From NCBI GenBank assembly GCA_023409265.1, contig JAEYHZ010000014.1, positions 758,811 to 822,810 of the forward strand: a DNA stretch of 64,000 bases, written 5' to 3'. Under the pieces are notes generated by a model. The model was not told where the DNA came from, searched no databases, and saw nothing but the letters and a program-made list of their open reading frames with translations. Below are positions 41,131-50,631 of this stretch, one piece after another. This DNA comes from Bacillota bacterium. GTDB taxonomy: Bacteria; Bacillota; Clostridia; Acetivibrionales; DSM-1351. Every line of letters starts with the position of its first letter. Within the stretch, counting starts at the first letter, position 1. The translations under genes were made by a program, and so were the position numbers.

Positions 41131-43059
41131 TTAGAAATCTAAATTTGTAACATCTTTTGCGTGAAGATGAATATATTCTTTTCTAGGTTCAACCTTGTCA
41201 CCCATGAAAGTACTGAATACTTCATCAGCTGTAATTGCATCATCCAATTCGACCTTCATTATTGATCGAGTTTCAGGGTTCATAGTGGTTTCCCATAGTT
41301 GATCCGGGTTCATTTCTCCCAAACCTTTATATCTCTGAATATTTACATTGGGATCTTCTTTTCTCCAACCTTTTTCACGACAGATCTTCTCTACCTGCCT
41401 GTCATCATATGCATAATACTCTTCCTTGCCCTTATAAACTTTAAAAAGAGGAGGCATTGCAATATATACATGCCCTTGCTCAACTAATGGTCTCATATAT
41501 CTGAAGAAGAAGGTCAGCAGTAGCATTCTAATATGGGATCCGTCGACATCGGCATCGGCCATTATTATAATTTTATCATATCTTAATTTAGTAGTATCAA
41601 ATTCCTCTCCAATACCGGCACCTAAAGCAATTATTACTGGTAACAATTTTTCGTTATCAAAAACCTTATCTATTCTGGATTTCTCAACATTAAGCATCTT
41701 ACCCCATAGAGGAAGTATCGCTTGAATCCTTCTATCTCTACCCTGTTTTGCAGATCCACCAGCGGAGTCACCCTCAACAATAAATATTTCAGTTACTGAT
41801 GGGTCCTTTTCAGAACAGTCAGCAAGCTTTCCGGGAAGTGTGCTTGTATCCAGAGCACTTTTTCTTCTGGTTAATTCTCTTGCTTTTCTTGCTGCTTCTC
41901 TTGCTCTGGCAGCCGTCAAACACTTTTCTAAAATTATCTTTCCAACTGACGGGTTCTCCTCAAGAAAACTGGTCAACTTTTCCGATAAAACGTTTTCAAC
42001 CAGTGTTCTTATTTCACTGTTTCCAAGCTTAGTCTTAGTTTGTCCTTCAAATTGAGGTTCAGGAAGTTTGACACTTATAACTGCAGTAAGACCTTCTCTG
42101 ACATCTTCACCTGAAAGATTCTTATCACTCTCTTTAATAAAATTATATTTGCGGGCATAATCATTAAATACCTTTGTTATAGCGGTTCTGAAACCAGTAA
42201 GATGAGTTCCGCCCTCAGTAGTAGCAATATTATTGGCATAACTAAATACAGTTTCGTTGTAGCCGTCGTTATATTGCATAGCTACTTCAACAATATTTGC
42301 ATCTTTATTTCCTTCTACATAGATTACATTATTATGAAGTGCATCCTTTGTCTTATTCAAGTATTCAACAAATGAGATTATACCACCCTCATAATGAAGA
42401 TTTTTTACTATTGGCTCTTCAGGCCTTTCATCTGTCAGCTTTATTTTTATACCTCTATTTAAAAATGCCATTTCTCTGTATCTGGTAATCATGTTATCAA
42501 AATCAAACACAACATCTTCAAAAATTTCAGTATCAGGCTTAAAAGTTGACTTCGTACCGTGCTCTTCAGTATTACCTATTATTTCAACTTTCGTAATGGG
42601 CTTACCCCTTGAATATTCCTGTCTGTAGATATGTCCTTCTCTGCAAACTTCAACTACCATACTTTCGGACAAAGCATTAACAACTGATGCACCAACTCCA
42701 TGCAAACCGCCAGATACGCTATACGCACCGCTTCCAAACTTTCCGCCGGCATGAAGAATAGTATGTACTACCTCTAAAGTAGGAATTCCCATTTTCGGAT
42801 GAATTCCTACAGGTATACCACTTCCATTGTCCGTAACAGTAATTGAGTTATCCTTGCGTACAAAAACTTCTATTTCATCACATCTTCCAGCCAAAGCTTC
42901 ATCTATACTGTTTGCAACAATTTCATAAACAAGATGATGCAATCCTCTTAAAGATGTACTGCCTATATACATGCCAGGTCTTTTTCTTACTGCTTCAAGA
43001 CCTTCCAATACCTGAATCTGACTTTCGTCATATGAATTCACATTATTATTTTCACTCAT
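41131..43059 (-). CDS. gyrB: DNA gyrase subunit B
   Basis: The 642-residue ATPase subunit of gyrase. GHKL motifs (NSIDEALAG, VTDNGSGIPVGIHP, GGLHGVGASVVNALS), the transducer domain, and the TOPRIM/C-terminal part (PGKLADCSEKDPS, EGDSAGGSAKQGRDRRIQAILPLWGKMLNVE, DADVDGSHIRMLLLTFFFR) are all present. It is the last gene of the dnaA-dnaN-yaaA-recF-remB-gyrB group; gyrA is not next to it but on the other side of the origin. Confidence 0.98.
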   Translation of the reverse strand: MSENNNVNSYDESQIQVLEGLEAVRKRPGMYIGSTSLRGLHHLVYEIVANSIDEALAGRCDEIEVFVRKDNSITVTDNGSGIPVGIHPKMGIPTLEVVHTILHAGGKFGSGAYSVSGGLHGVGASVVNALSESMVVEVCREGHIYRQEYSRGKPITKVEIIGNTEEHGTKSTFKPDTEIFEDVVFDFDNMITRYREMAFLNRGIKIKLTDERPEEPIVKNLHYEGGIISFVEYLNKTKDALHNNVIYVEGNKDANIVEVAMQYNDGYNETVFSYANNIATTEGGTHLTGFRTAITKVFNDYARKYNFIKESDKNLSGEDVREGLTAVISVKLPEPQFEGQTKTKLGNSEIRTLVENVLSEKLTSFLEENPSVGKIILEKCLTAARAREAARKARELTRRKSALDTSTLPGKLADCSEKDPSVTEIFIVEGDSAGGSAKQGRDRRIQAILPLWGKMLNVEKSRIDKVFDNEKLLPVIIALGAGIGEEFDTTKLRYDKIIIMADADVDGSHIRMLLLTFFFRYMRPLVEQGHVYIAMPPLFKVYKGKEEYYAYDDRQVEKICREKGWRKEDPNVNIQRYKGLGEMNPDQLWETTMNPETRSIMKVELDDAITADEVFSTFMGDKVEPRKEYIHLHAKDVTNLDF

Positions 43060-43092
43060 AATGGTGCGTTTTTCTTCCTTTCAAAAAACGTT

Positions 43093-43362
43093 TTAAACGT
43101 TTGATATTTCACTTATAAAACTTGATCTCTTCTGAAGAGTTACAGATGATATAGGTGATAAATAGATTTTACTTTTTTTATCAGTTTCTGTGATGATAAA
43201 AGATTTTGGAAGATCTTCCGATATGCTTTCTATAAAACCTTCTTCCTCGGCTATCTTCAGAAACTCCTTAGTATCCTTTGATATTGTTGTTGTATCAATA
43301 TCCATAATCGCTATGACATTTTTTATAGGAATAACTACATCTCCACCTATATGCAAAAACAT
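43093..43362 (-). CDS. remB: Extracellular matrix regulator RemB (DUF370)
   Basis: The 89-residue protein matches DUF370: MFLHIGGDVVIPIKNVIAIMDIDTTT. It is the YaaB/RemB type located between recF and gyrB, as in Bacillus. RemA/RemB act as DNA-binding regulators of matrix genes in Bacillus; the role here is inferred. The ATG at 43362 follows GGGAGG at eight bases; an ATG two codons upstream lies too close to that site. Confidence 0.88.
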   Translation of the reverse strand: MFLHIGGDVVIPIKNVIAIMDIDTTTISKDTKEFLKIAEEEGFIESISEDLPKSFIITETDKKSKIYLSPISSVTLQKRSSFISEISNV

Positions 43363-43413
43363 TTCCATGTCCTCCCATGAACATCTACATTTAATTTTAC
43401 ATGAATAATAAAT

Positions 43414-44547
43414 TTATTGCAAATTATCATTTTTAAAACTGTTAACAACTCTTCCTTCCTCTATCTTAAAATAATTACACTTGTCCTTCAAAGTATTTCT
43501 AAAATGAATATCACTGGTACAGGTAATAAAAGTCTGCACTTTAGTTATACTATCCATTAAGTATTTTTGACGATTATCATCCAGTTCAGACATTACGTCA
43601 TCCAATAATAATACCGGATAATCGCCTGTTTCATTATGAATGAGTTCTATTTCAGCAATTTTTAACGATAATACTGCTGATCTCTGCTGTCCTTGAGATC
43701 CAAAGGTTTTAAGACTTTTTTCGTTTATTAAAATATCATAGTCATCCCTGTGAGGACCAACAGAAGTATATCCCAAAACCATATCTCTTTGCAAATTCTT
43801 TTCAAGAAGCTTCTGGTAAATTTCAATAATTTCACTCTTACTAGTATCTTCATTTAACTGAAAACTACAATCATAGTTAAAAGAAATTATCTCTTTTTCT
43901 ACAGTAAGGTATTTATGCTGATTTTGAGCTAATAGAGAGAGCTTTCTTGTAAAACTACGACGGGCAATTATTACCGATGCAGCAACTTCAGCCAGTTTAA
44001 TATTCCACACATCCATAGTATCTAATAAAGAGGAATTTGTACTTAAAGTTTTTAAAAGTATATTTCGCTGCTTAAGAATTCTAGCCATTAACTGGAGATC
44101 ATAAAAATATGAAGGTTTAATCTGACATAATGTAATATCAACAAACCTTCTTCTTTCCATAGGACCCTGTTTTACAATAAATAGATCCTCAGGAGAAAAA
44201 AGAACAGCATAAAGATTTCCCATTAAGGCTCCAATTTTATTCAGAGGAATTTCATTTATTTTGATTTGCTTTTTTTGGTCATTTAAATAATATATATTGA
44301 TTTCTTTATCCAGCCCGGAATTAGTTACGTAAGTATTAATTTTATAAGAGTCACAGCCAAATCTTATAAGCTCGGAATCTTTTGAAGTTCTGTGTGAGCG
44401 TCCCGAGGCACATAAATAAATGGCTTCAAGGATATTTGTTTTCCCCTGGCCATTATCACCAAAAATAATATTAAAACGATCAGAAAATGAGATTTTAGTA
44501 TCTCTATGATTCCTAAAATTCTCTAAATCCAAGCTTTTAACAATCAA
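43414..44547 (-). CDS. recF: DNA replication and repair protein RecF
   Basis: The 377-residue SMC-like ATPase has Walker A FGDNGQGKTNILEAIY, the RecF signature GPHRDDYDILINEKS with GSQGQQRSAVLSLKIAE, and Walker B PVLLLDDVMSELDDNR. It helps load RecA at gaps. The start is a TTG after AGGTAGGG. It is between yaaA and remB in the conserved order. Confidence 0.96.
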   Translation of the reverse strand: MIVKSLDLENFRNHRDTKISFSDRFNIIFGDNGQGKTNILEAIYLCASGRSHRTSKDSELIRFGCDSYKINTYVTNSGLDKEINIYYLNDQKKQIKINEIPLNKIGALMGNLYAVLFSPEDLFIVKQGPMERRRFVDITLCQIKPSYFYDLQLMARILKQRNILLKTLSTNSSLLDTMDVWNIKLAEVAASVIIARRSFTRKLSLLAQNQHKYLTVEKEIISFNYDCSFQLNEDTSKSEIIEIYQKLLEKNLQRDMVLGYTSVGPHRDDYDILINEKSLKTFGSQGQQRSAVLSLKIAEIELIHNETGDYPVLLLDDVMSELDDNRQKYLMDSITKVQTFITCTSDIHFRNTLKDKCNYFKIEEGRVVNSFKNDNLQ

Positions 44548-44565
44548 TTCCCTACCTCGAGATAT

Positions 44566-44778
44566 CTATTTTTGAACAACCTGATACTTTTTATCTTCGA
44601 ATTCTACAATATCACCGTTTCTCAGCTTTTTTCCACGCTGTAATTCTATATTACCATTAACCTTAACAAAGCCGTCCAATATAAAGCCCTTAGCCATAGC
44701 TCCGTTATCAACTGCTCCTGCCCATTTTAAAAACTGGTCAAGTTTTATATAATCAGTATTGATTTCAACTGTTTCCAT
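44566..44778 (-). CDS. yaaA: S4-domain RNA-binding protein YaaA
   Basis: The 70-residue protein is a single S4 domain: IKLDQFLKWAGAVDNGAMAKGFILDGFVKVNGNIELQRGKKLRNGDIVEF. It occupies the classical place between dnaN and recF. In Bacillus its homologue has been linked to ribosome assembly; the function here is inferred. Confidence 0.92.
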   Translation of the reverse strand: METVEINTDYIKLDQFLKWAGAVDNGAMAKGFILDGFVKVNGNIELQRGKKLRNGDIVEFEDKKYQVVQK

Positions 44779-44873
44779 TATTCCTCCAAACTGAACAAAA
44801 TGCTTTGCATTTTAAGTTCTTCTCTAGGAACACAATGGTTCCTTAACCTGCTTAGTTTGCGGCTTTACAGGTT

Positions 44874-45974
44874 TTATATTCTAACTGCCTGTACCAGATA
44901 TGCAAAGTCATTATTATTTTCAACAACAGGTCTTAAAGTACAGGGCGCATTTGTTGTAATAAAATAAATTGCAGCTCTGTCTTCATCAATTGCTTTCAAG
45001 GCATCAATAAGAAAAGCAGGATTATACCCTATCTCTAAATTATTCCCCTCGATATCAACTTTTATTTCTTCACGAACAGCCCCAAGTTCTGCGTTTGATG
45101 TTATAACTATCCTGTCATTCCCTATGGAAAGCTTAACAGGGCTGTTTTTATCATTCATGGAAATAAGTGACGCTCTTTCAAGGCTTGACTGGAATTCCTT
45201 AATATTGATAATTACTCTGGTTTCGAATTCCTTATTTAACAAACTGTTATAATTCAAAAATTTTCCTTCAATAAGTCTCGAAACAATTCTCCAGGATTGA
45301 GCGTCAAATACAATCTGATTATTTGAATTGTAAATTGATACTTCTTCATCTCCAGTCTGAAGAATTTTAGAAATTTCATTGAGGGTTTTACCAGGTACAA
45401 TTACACTGAAATCACTTATGTCTCCTTCAAGTATTTTTCTGCGAAGAGCAAGCCTGAATCCGTCTATAGAAACAACAACAAGTTCCTTATCTTTAACTTC
45501 AATGAGTGAACCAGTTAAAACAGGTCTGTTTTCATCAGAACCAACTGCAAAAACAGTTTGTCTGATCATATCTTTTAATTTTCCCTGTGTCAAGGTCAAT
45601 ACATTTTCTTTATCAACCTGGGGTAAAGCGGGATAACCATTAGGATTAATTCCTTTTATTTCAAAGTGTGAATTTTCACATTCAACAACTACAAGATTAT
45701 TTTCTTTAACTTCTATAAGAACTTCAGAGTCGGGTAATCTTCTGACTATGTCTCCGAATATTTTAGAGTTGATAACAATTGATCCCGACTCTCTTATATC
45801 TGCTTCAACAAAACATTCAATACCAATCTCAAGGTCGTTGCCTGTTAGCTTGAATTTTTCTTCAGCATTTAAAAGTATTCCCTCGAGTATGGGTAAAGTT
45901 GTTTTTGTAGAGACAGCTTTTTGTACTATGTTAATACCGTTAAGTAAATTTTCCTTTGAGCAAACTATTTTCAT
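44874..45974 (-). CDS. dnaN: DNA polymerase III beta subunit (sliding clamp)
   Basis: The 366-residue clamp begins MKIVCSKENLLNGINIVQKAVS and ends with PCTLRPVVENNNDFAYLVQAVRI; three clamp domains of about 120 residues are spaced normally. It is downstream of dnaA, separated by 247 bases that contain three DnaA-box-like 9-mers. GGAGGTACC lies before the ATG. Confidence 0.98.
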   Translation of the reverse strand: MKIVCSKENLLNGINIVQKAVSTKTTLPILEGILLNAEEKFKLTGNDLEIGIECFVEADIRESGSIVINSKIFGDIVRRLPDSEVLIEVKENNLVVVECENSHFEIKGINPNGYPALPQVDKENVLTLTQGKLKDMIRQTVFAVGSDENRPVLTGSLIEVKDKELVVVSIDGFRLALRRKILEGDISDFSVIVPGKTLNEISKILQTGDEEVSIYNSNNQIVFDAQSWRIVSRLIEGKFLNYNSLLNKEFETRVIINIKEFQSSLERASLISMNDKNSPVKLSIGNDRIVITSNAELGAVREEIKVDIEGNNLEIGYNPAFLIDALKAIDEDRAAIYFITTNAPCTLRPVVENNNDFAYLVQAVRI

Positions 45975-46141
45975 GGGTACCTCCGCATTTTATTAATATA
46001 TTTAAAGATATAAAGAGAGTAATAATAGTAGTAAGTGCTGTTATTATTGTGTATAACTTCTATAATTCAGTTATATAAATAGATGGGCGGTGTTAATAAG
46101 TTGTTGAATATTTGCTCTGTTTTATTAACAAAACAATAAAG

Positions 46142-46203
46142 TTATCCAAAACTTTAAGTTATACACAAACTTTAATCACCAAATCAACAAAAACTGTGAA
46201 TAA
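46142..46203. promoter_or_regulatory. DnaA boxes between dnaA and dnaN
   Basis: Three 9-mers, each one base from the TTATCCACA consensus, lie in 62 bases: TTATCCAAA (46142-46150), TTATACACA (46159-46167) and TTATTCACA in the other orientation (46195-46203). Together with the cluster upstream of dnaA they form a bipartite origin of the Bacillus type. Confidence 0.65.
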
Positions 46204-46221
46204 CTCTTTAAATAAATAAAA

Positions 46222-47544
46222 TTAATTCCCAACTATATTTTTCTTTATATCTTCGATTGTTCTTCTAAGTTCAGCACTATTCGCCATATCCTGGGTAATT
46301 TTTTCACATGCATGTATAACGGTCGTGTGATCGCGCCCACCAAATTCATCTCCAACTTTAGGTAAAGACATATCGGTCATATCACGGCAAAGGTACATGG
46401 CAATCTGTCGTGGAAAAGAAACGTCTCTGGATCTTCTCTTTGATTTAAGTTCGTCAGTCTTCAGATGGAAATAGCGTGATACTGCTTCCTGAATGGTTTT
46501 TGAATTAATTACAACAGCCTTGCTGTTATTAAACATGTCTTTTAAAGCTTCAATAGCCATATCAACATTAATTTTATTTTCAGTAAGAGTTGAATAAGCA
46601 ATAACCCTGTTCATAGCACCTTCGAGTTCACGAATGTTTGAAGCAACCTTATCTGCAATAAAAACCATAACATCATCCGGAACTTCCAGATTTTCCAGCT
46701 GAGCCTTTTTGCGAAGGATTGCTATTCTTGTTTCAAGATCCGGCGGAGCAATGTCTGCGATAAGCCCCCATTCAAATCTGGATCTCAGTCTTTCCTCGAG
46801 AGTAGTTATATCTTTTGGTGGTTTATCACTGGATATGATAATCTGCTTATTTGCTTCATACAGAGCATTGAAGGTATGGAAAAATTCTTCCTGTGTTCTT
46901 TCCTTACCACCTATAAACTGAATATCGTCTATTAAAAGTACATCAATATTTCTATATTTATATCTGAATTCTTCATTTTTATCATCTTTAATGGCATTGA
47001 TCAATTCATTCGTAAATTTTTCAGATGAAACATATAAAACCTTAAGAGCCGGATTCTGACTTAAAACAAAATGTCCGATAGCATGCATAAGATGTGTCTT
47101 ACCAAGTCCAACTCCTCCGTATAGAAATAAAGGATTATAGGCTTTTGCAGGAGCTTCTGATACAGCAAGTGATGCTGCATGTGCAAATCTGTTTCCATTA
47201 CCTATTACGAATGTATCAAATGTATATTTAGGATTTAAGAACAATCCTGATGTATCTTCGGTATACTCTTGTACAGCAGGTTTGACAGGTGTCTGCGAAG
47301 GAGTTGAAAAATATATGTTATAGTCCTTGTGGGTTAATTGTCTAAGCGCATTTTTTATAAGATAGGAATATCTGGATTCGAGAATTCCTTTTTGAAAATC
47401 TGCAGGAACCCCTAATGTTAACGTATTAGAATCTATAGCAATAGGTTCTATTGTTAAAATCCAGGTATTAAAACTGATTTCGGTCATCTCACCTTTTAAT
47501 AATTCCAATGTACGATTCCATATATCATTTAGCTGCACGTTCAT
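46222..47544 (-). CDS. dnaA: Chromosomal replication initiator protein DnaA
   Basis: The 440-residue initiator shows domain I (MNVQLNDIWNRTLELLKGEM), a short domain II, the AAA+ domain with Walker A GGVGLGKTHLMHAIGH and Walker B VLLIDDIQFI, and domain IV with the signature FGGRDHTTVIHACEKI. It binds DnaA boxes and opens the origin. The ATG at 47544 has an AAGGTGG site; an upstream start lacks one. The gene faces away from the origin, leftwards. Confidence 0.98.
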   Translation of the reverse strand: MNVQLNDIWNRTLELLKGEMTEISFNTWILTIEPIAIDSNTLTLGVPADFQKGILESRYSYLIKNALRQLTHKDYNIYFSTPSQTPVKPAVQEYTEDTSGLFLNPKYTFDTFVIGNGNRFAHAASLAVSEAPAKAYNPLFLYGGVGLGKTHLMHAIGHFVLSQNPALKVLYVSSEKFTNELINAIKDDKNEEFRYKYRNIDVLLIDDIQFIGGKERTQEEFFHTFNALYEANKQIIISSDKPPKDITTLEERLRSRFEWGLIADIAPPDLETRIAILRKKAQLENLEVPDDVMVFIADKVASNIRELEGAMNRVIAYSTLTENKINVDMAIEALKDMFNNSKAVVINSKTIQEAVSRYFHLKTDELKSKRRSRDVSFPRQIAMYLCRDMTDMSLPKVGDEFGGRDHTTVIHACEKITQDMANSAELRRTIEDIKKNIVGN

Positions 47545-48205
47545 ATCATTTCGCCCACCTTGGTTAATCAAAATAAGTAATTTATCAATCGTATTTTTAT
47601 ATTTTCAACATTGCACTGAATGCTTTTTCAAGCTGTATACATGTCCCTAAACAAAAAAATAAAAACCATAATAAAAATATACATATTACATGTATATAGG
47701 AGCTCAGTCCGGCAAACTCTAATTAAAAGATTGACTGCAATACTTGTAACTGACTCCTTTTGGATATTATCGTTTTATCATAAGTAAAGCATTTGAATAA
47801 TTAATCTTTTGTGATGTGGATCAATTAATAAGTTAAATATGTAAAAGTTATTAACAACCTTTATAGCAAAAGGCACAGGTTATCAACAAGTATTAATAAA
47901 TATATCAGAGTTTTGTGGAAAATTCAATACGAAAAACACCAGATATCCACAAAAAAATATTTTTACGGGAGATATATCCACAGGTTACTTGGTAAATAAT
48001 ATTGATAGTAACAAGATGTTGAAAATTGAAAATTTAATGCACCATATATTGATATTTCGTTATTTAAAACTTAAAAATTAACAAAAAAGTGGGAATATAA
48101 TTGACCTTGACAGGTCAAAAAGGATTAATATATAATAGGTCTGGTGTCTTTAAAAGAAAAACACTTTTAAGTTTATATAAAGGAAATCGGAACGGGGGTG
48201 TACTA
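47545..48205. other. oriC: Origin of replication (oriC)
   Basis: This 660-base, very A/T-rich interval separates the leftward dnaA group from the rightward rpmH group. DnaA-box-like 9-mers lie at 47815-47823, 47880-47888, 47914-47922, 47943-47951 and 47974-47982; two of them read ATATCCACA and each differs from the consensus at one position. A/T-rich sequence between the boxes and rpmH could be the unwinding element. Strand asymmetry of gene orientation switches here, as expected of oriC. Confidence 0.9.
48107..48136 (+). promoter_or_regulatory. Strong sigma-A promoter of rpmH
   Basis: TTGACA (48107-48112) and TATAAT (48131-48136) are both perfect, with an 18-base spacer. The transcript would begin near 48143 and run through rpmH, rnpA and the following genes. 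A second TTGACC overlaps the -35 region. Confidence 0.85.
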
Positions 48206-48340
48206 ATGTTAAGAACATATCAACCTAAAAAAAGACATGCTAAAAAAGAACATGGATTCAGAAAGAGAATGAGCACTGCTAACGGAAGAAAAGTATTAAG
48301 AAGACGCAGATTAAAAGGAAGAAAGGTTCTTTCAGCATAA
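48206..48340 (+). CDS. rpmH: 50S ribosomal protein L34
   Basis: The 44-residue, very basic protein MLRTYQPKKRHAKKEHGFRKRM... is L34. GGGGGTG lies before the ATG; a frame extending 35 codons upstream covers the promoter and is not coding. It is the first gene of the rightward group next to oriC, followed by rnpA as in most bacteria. Confidence 0.98.
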   Translation: MLRTYQPKKRHAKKEHGFRKRMSTANGRKVLRRRRLKGRKVLSA

Positions 48341-48366
48341 GACCGCATATTTGTGGTCTTTTTCTT
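48339..48366 (+). terminator. Terminator or attenuator after rpmH
   Basis: AAGACCgC and GtGGTCTT form a short stem of about eight pairs around ATATTT, overlapping the rpmH stop, and a T-rich tract follows. It probably lowers transcription into rnpA relative to rpmH. Confidence 0.65.
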
Positions 48367-48444
48367 TAAAAGTGCGTTCGGATAAATCTTTCGGCCTCAC
48401 ACCTGCTATTCTCTATACAAACTAATACACTAAGGTAGTAGGAT

Positions 48445-48810
48445 ATGAGAAAAACTGTAACTTTAAAAAAAAACTATGAGTTTTCAAGAGTTTTTAATAA
48501 GGGATCATTTTATGTTGGAAGGCATATAACATTATATGTCCTTCCAAATAAACTATCCTCAAACAGAATAGGTATTTCTGTTTCTAAAAAGGCTGGAAAA
48601 GCTGTTGTCAGAAATAAGAAGAAAAGATTGATCAGGGAAAGCTATCGTCACTATGAGGAATACATCAGGACTGGCATTGATATGGTTATTGCCGCCAGAG
48701 GTGATGAGACTATTCCAAAATATGGGGCATTGTTAAAAGAGTTCAAATATCTGCTGAAAAAGCTGCAGGTATTTGATCAGGAGAAATATGATTGTTTAAA
48801 AGAGCTTTGA
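48445..48810 (+). CDS. rnpA: Ribonuclease P protein component
   Basis: The 121-residue basic protein begins MRKTVTLKKNYEFSRVFNKG and carries the RNR-type motif VVRNKKKRLIRES. It supports the RNA subunit in 5' maturation of tRNAs. It overlaps yidD by 19 bases. Confidence 0.96.
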   Translation: MRKTVTLKKNYEFSRVFNKGSFYVGRHITLYVLPNKLSSNRIGISVSKKAGKAVVRNKKKRLIRESYRHYEEYIRTGIDMVIAARGDETIPKYGALLKEFKYLLKKLQVFDQEKYDCLKEL

Positions 48811-49007
48811 TTTTACCGATTCGTTTTTACCAAAAGTTTATATCGCCACTTAAAATAAGGCCCTCATGCAGATTTTATCCTACTTGCTCCCAGTACGCTA
48901 TTGAGGCTATAATGAAATATGGCTGTTTAAAGGGCGGTTATCTGGCATTAAGAAGAATATTAAAGTGTCATCCTTTCCACCCAGGAGGGTATGACCCTGT
49001 GAAATAG
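48792..49007 (+). CDS. yidD: Membrane protein insertion efficiency factor YidD
   Basis: The 71-residue protein has the family hallmark YQKFISPLKIRPSCRFYPTC and the following SQYAIEAIMKYG; three cysteines and HPFHPGGYDPVK at the C-terminus complete it. It lies between rnpA and yidC as usual and its start lies inside the rnpA coding region. Confidence 0.95.
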   Translation: MFKRALILPIRFYQKFISPLKIRPSCRFYPTCSQYAIEAIMKYGCLKGGYLALRRILKCHPFHPGGYDPVK

Positions 49008-49038
49008 ATATAATAAACATTAGGTTTAGGAGAAAAAC

Positions 49039-49878
49039 ATGGGATTTTTAGATTTTATAGCTAAGCCACTTGGACAATTCCTTTATTGGATTTACTCGAC
49101 GGTGGCATTTGAGAACTATGGACTTGCTATTATAATATTTACAATAATTGTTAGAGCTGCAATGGTTCCGCTTACTTTGAAACAGTATAAATCAACTGCA
49201 GAAATGCAGAAGATACAGCCGTTGCTTGAAGAGATCAAAAGAAAGTATGCCAATGATAAGGAAAAGCTTAACGAAGAAATGATGAAGCTTTATCAGGAGC
49301 ATAAAATCAATCCTGCCGGCGGATGTCTGCCTTTGTTAATTCAAATGCCTATATTGCTCTCATTATGGCAGGTTATTACTAAACCTTTGAAATTCATGCT
49401 GGGTTTTTCAGCAGAACAACTTACTAAACTTGCAACAGAGGCCAATGTTTTAAAACACCCTTATGCAGAAATTGACACTATTACTTATTTTATAAAAAAT
49501 GGAAAAGGGAGCGAAGTTGGAAATCTCAATATGTTCTTCCCAAGCCATGGAGGTATAAATCTCGGCTCCATACCAACCTATCATTTTGATCAGCTTGCAG
49601 CAGATCCTATGAAAATCTGGCTGCTGGTATTGGTGGTGTTGGCAGTGGGTACTACCTTTTTGACAGCACGCATGTCAATGCCGAAAACAACAGATAAAGC
49701 AACTAACCCAATGGGAAATACCATGTTATATATATCTCCATTAATGACATTAATATTTTCATTCCAATTCCCTGCAGGTCTGGCATTATATTGGATTGCT
49801 GGTAATATCTTTGCAATAGGACAGCAATACTATGTTAATAAATATGTCCTTAAGAAGAAGGAGGTAGTAAGTAAATAA
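49039..49878 (+). CDS. yidC: Membrane protein insertase YidC
   Basis: The 279-residue protein has five hydrophobic segments, the conserved NYGLAIIIFTIIVRAAMVPL with the positively charged groove residue Arg, and NPAGGCLPLLIQMPILLSLW. It lacks a lipoprotein signal, unlike SpoIIIJ. Its stop and the khpB start overlap as TAATG. AGGAG precedes the ATG. Confidence 0.96.
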   Translation: MGFLDFIAKPLGQFLYWIYSTVAFENYGLAIIIFTIIVRAAMVPLTLKQYKSTAEMQKIQPLLEEIKRKYANDKEKLNEEMMKLYQEHKINPAGGCLPLLIQMPILLSLWQVITKPLKFMLGFSAEQLTKLATEANVLKHPYAEIDTITYFIKNGKGSEVGNLNMFFPSHGGINLGSIPTYHFDQLAADPMKIWLLVLVVLAVGTTFLTARMSMPKTTDKATNPMGNTMLYISPLMTLIFSFQFPAGLALYWIAGNIFAIGQQYYVNKYVLKKKEVVSK

Positions 49879-50507
49879 TGGCTTATAGTATTGAGAAAAC
49901 AGGAAAAACGGTTCAAGAGGCCATTTCAGCTGCATTGTCAGAATTAAAGCTCTCTGAGGAAGACGTTGACATTGAAGTTTTAGAAGAAGGCAATAAAGGA
50001 ATTTTCGGAATCATCGGAACCAAAGTTGCCAGAATCAGAGCAACTGTAAAAGAAGTAGAAGCAAGCAGAGGAGACATAGCTTCAGATTTTTTATACACCA
50101 TACTGAATAATATGGGTGTTGAAGCAGATATCAGCGTAAATGAAGATGAAGAAAGCATAGTAGTTGATATAAATGGTGATGATATTGGTATAATCATAGG
50201 CAGAAGAGGAGAAACAATGGACTCTCTCCAATATCTTACCAGTCTGGTTATAAATAAAGGTTACGAAGATTATAAAAGAGTAATACTGAATGTTGAGAAT
50301 TACAGACAAAAGAGAGAGGAAACTCTTGTAAAGTTGGCTAACAGGTTGGCTGACAAGGTAGTTAAATATAAGAAGCCGGTTACTCTGGAACCAATGAACC
50401 CATATGAGAGAAGAATTATTCACTCAACTCTTCAGGGACATAAATATGTTGAAACATATAGCACCGGTGAAGAGCCAAAAAGAAAAGTTGTTATAACTCT
50501 AAAATAA
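49878..50507 (+). CDS. khpB: RNA-binding protein KhpB (Jag)
   Basis: The 209-residue protein has the Jag_N domain (IEKTGKTVQEAISAALSELK...GIFGIIGTKVARI, residues 5-55), a KH domain with IIGRRGETMDSLQYLTSLVIN, and an R3H domain (PMNPYERRIIHSTLQGHKYV). Jag proteins bind RNA with KhpA and influence cell wall growth. Its start overlaps the yidC stop by one base, so the pair is coupled. Confidence 0.95.
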   Translation: MAYSIEKTGKTVQEAISAALSELKLSEEDVDIEVLEEGNKGIFGIIGTKVARIRATVKEVEASRGDIASDFLYTILNNMGVEADISVNEDEESIVVDINGDDIGIIIGRRGETMDSLQYLTSLVINKGYEDYKRVILNVENYRQKREETLVKLANRLADKVVKYKKPVTLEPMNPYERRIIHSTLQGHKYVETYSTGEEPKRKVVITLK

Positions 50508-50631
50508 TAAAAGCTTCAATTGAAATGGTTTAAGGAGTAGATCCTTGAACCATTTTGTGCAGTATAGGAGTTTATAAAAGTCGATTGTGTAAAAGATGGA
50601 TTGCGTGGAAACAACGCAGGTGGAGGCTTGT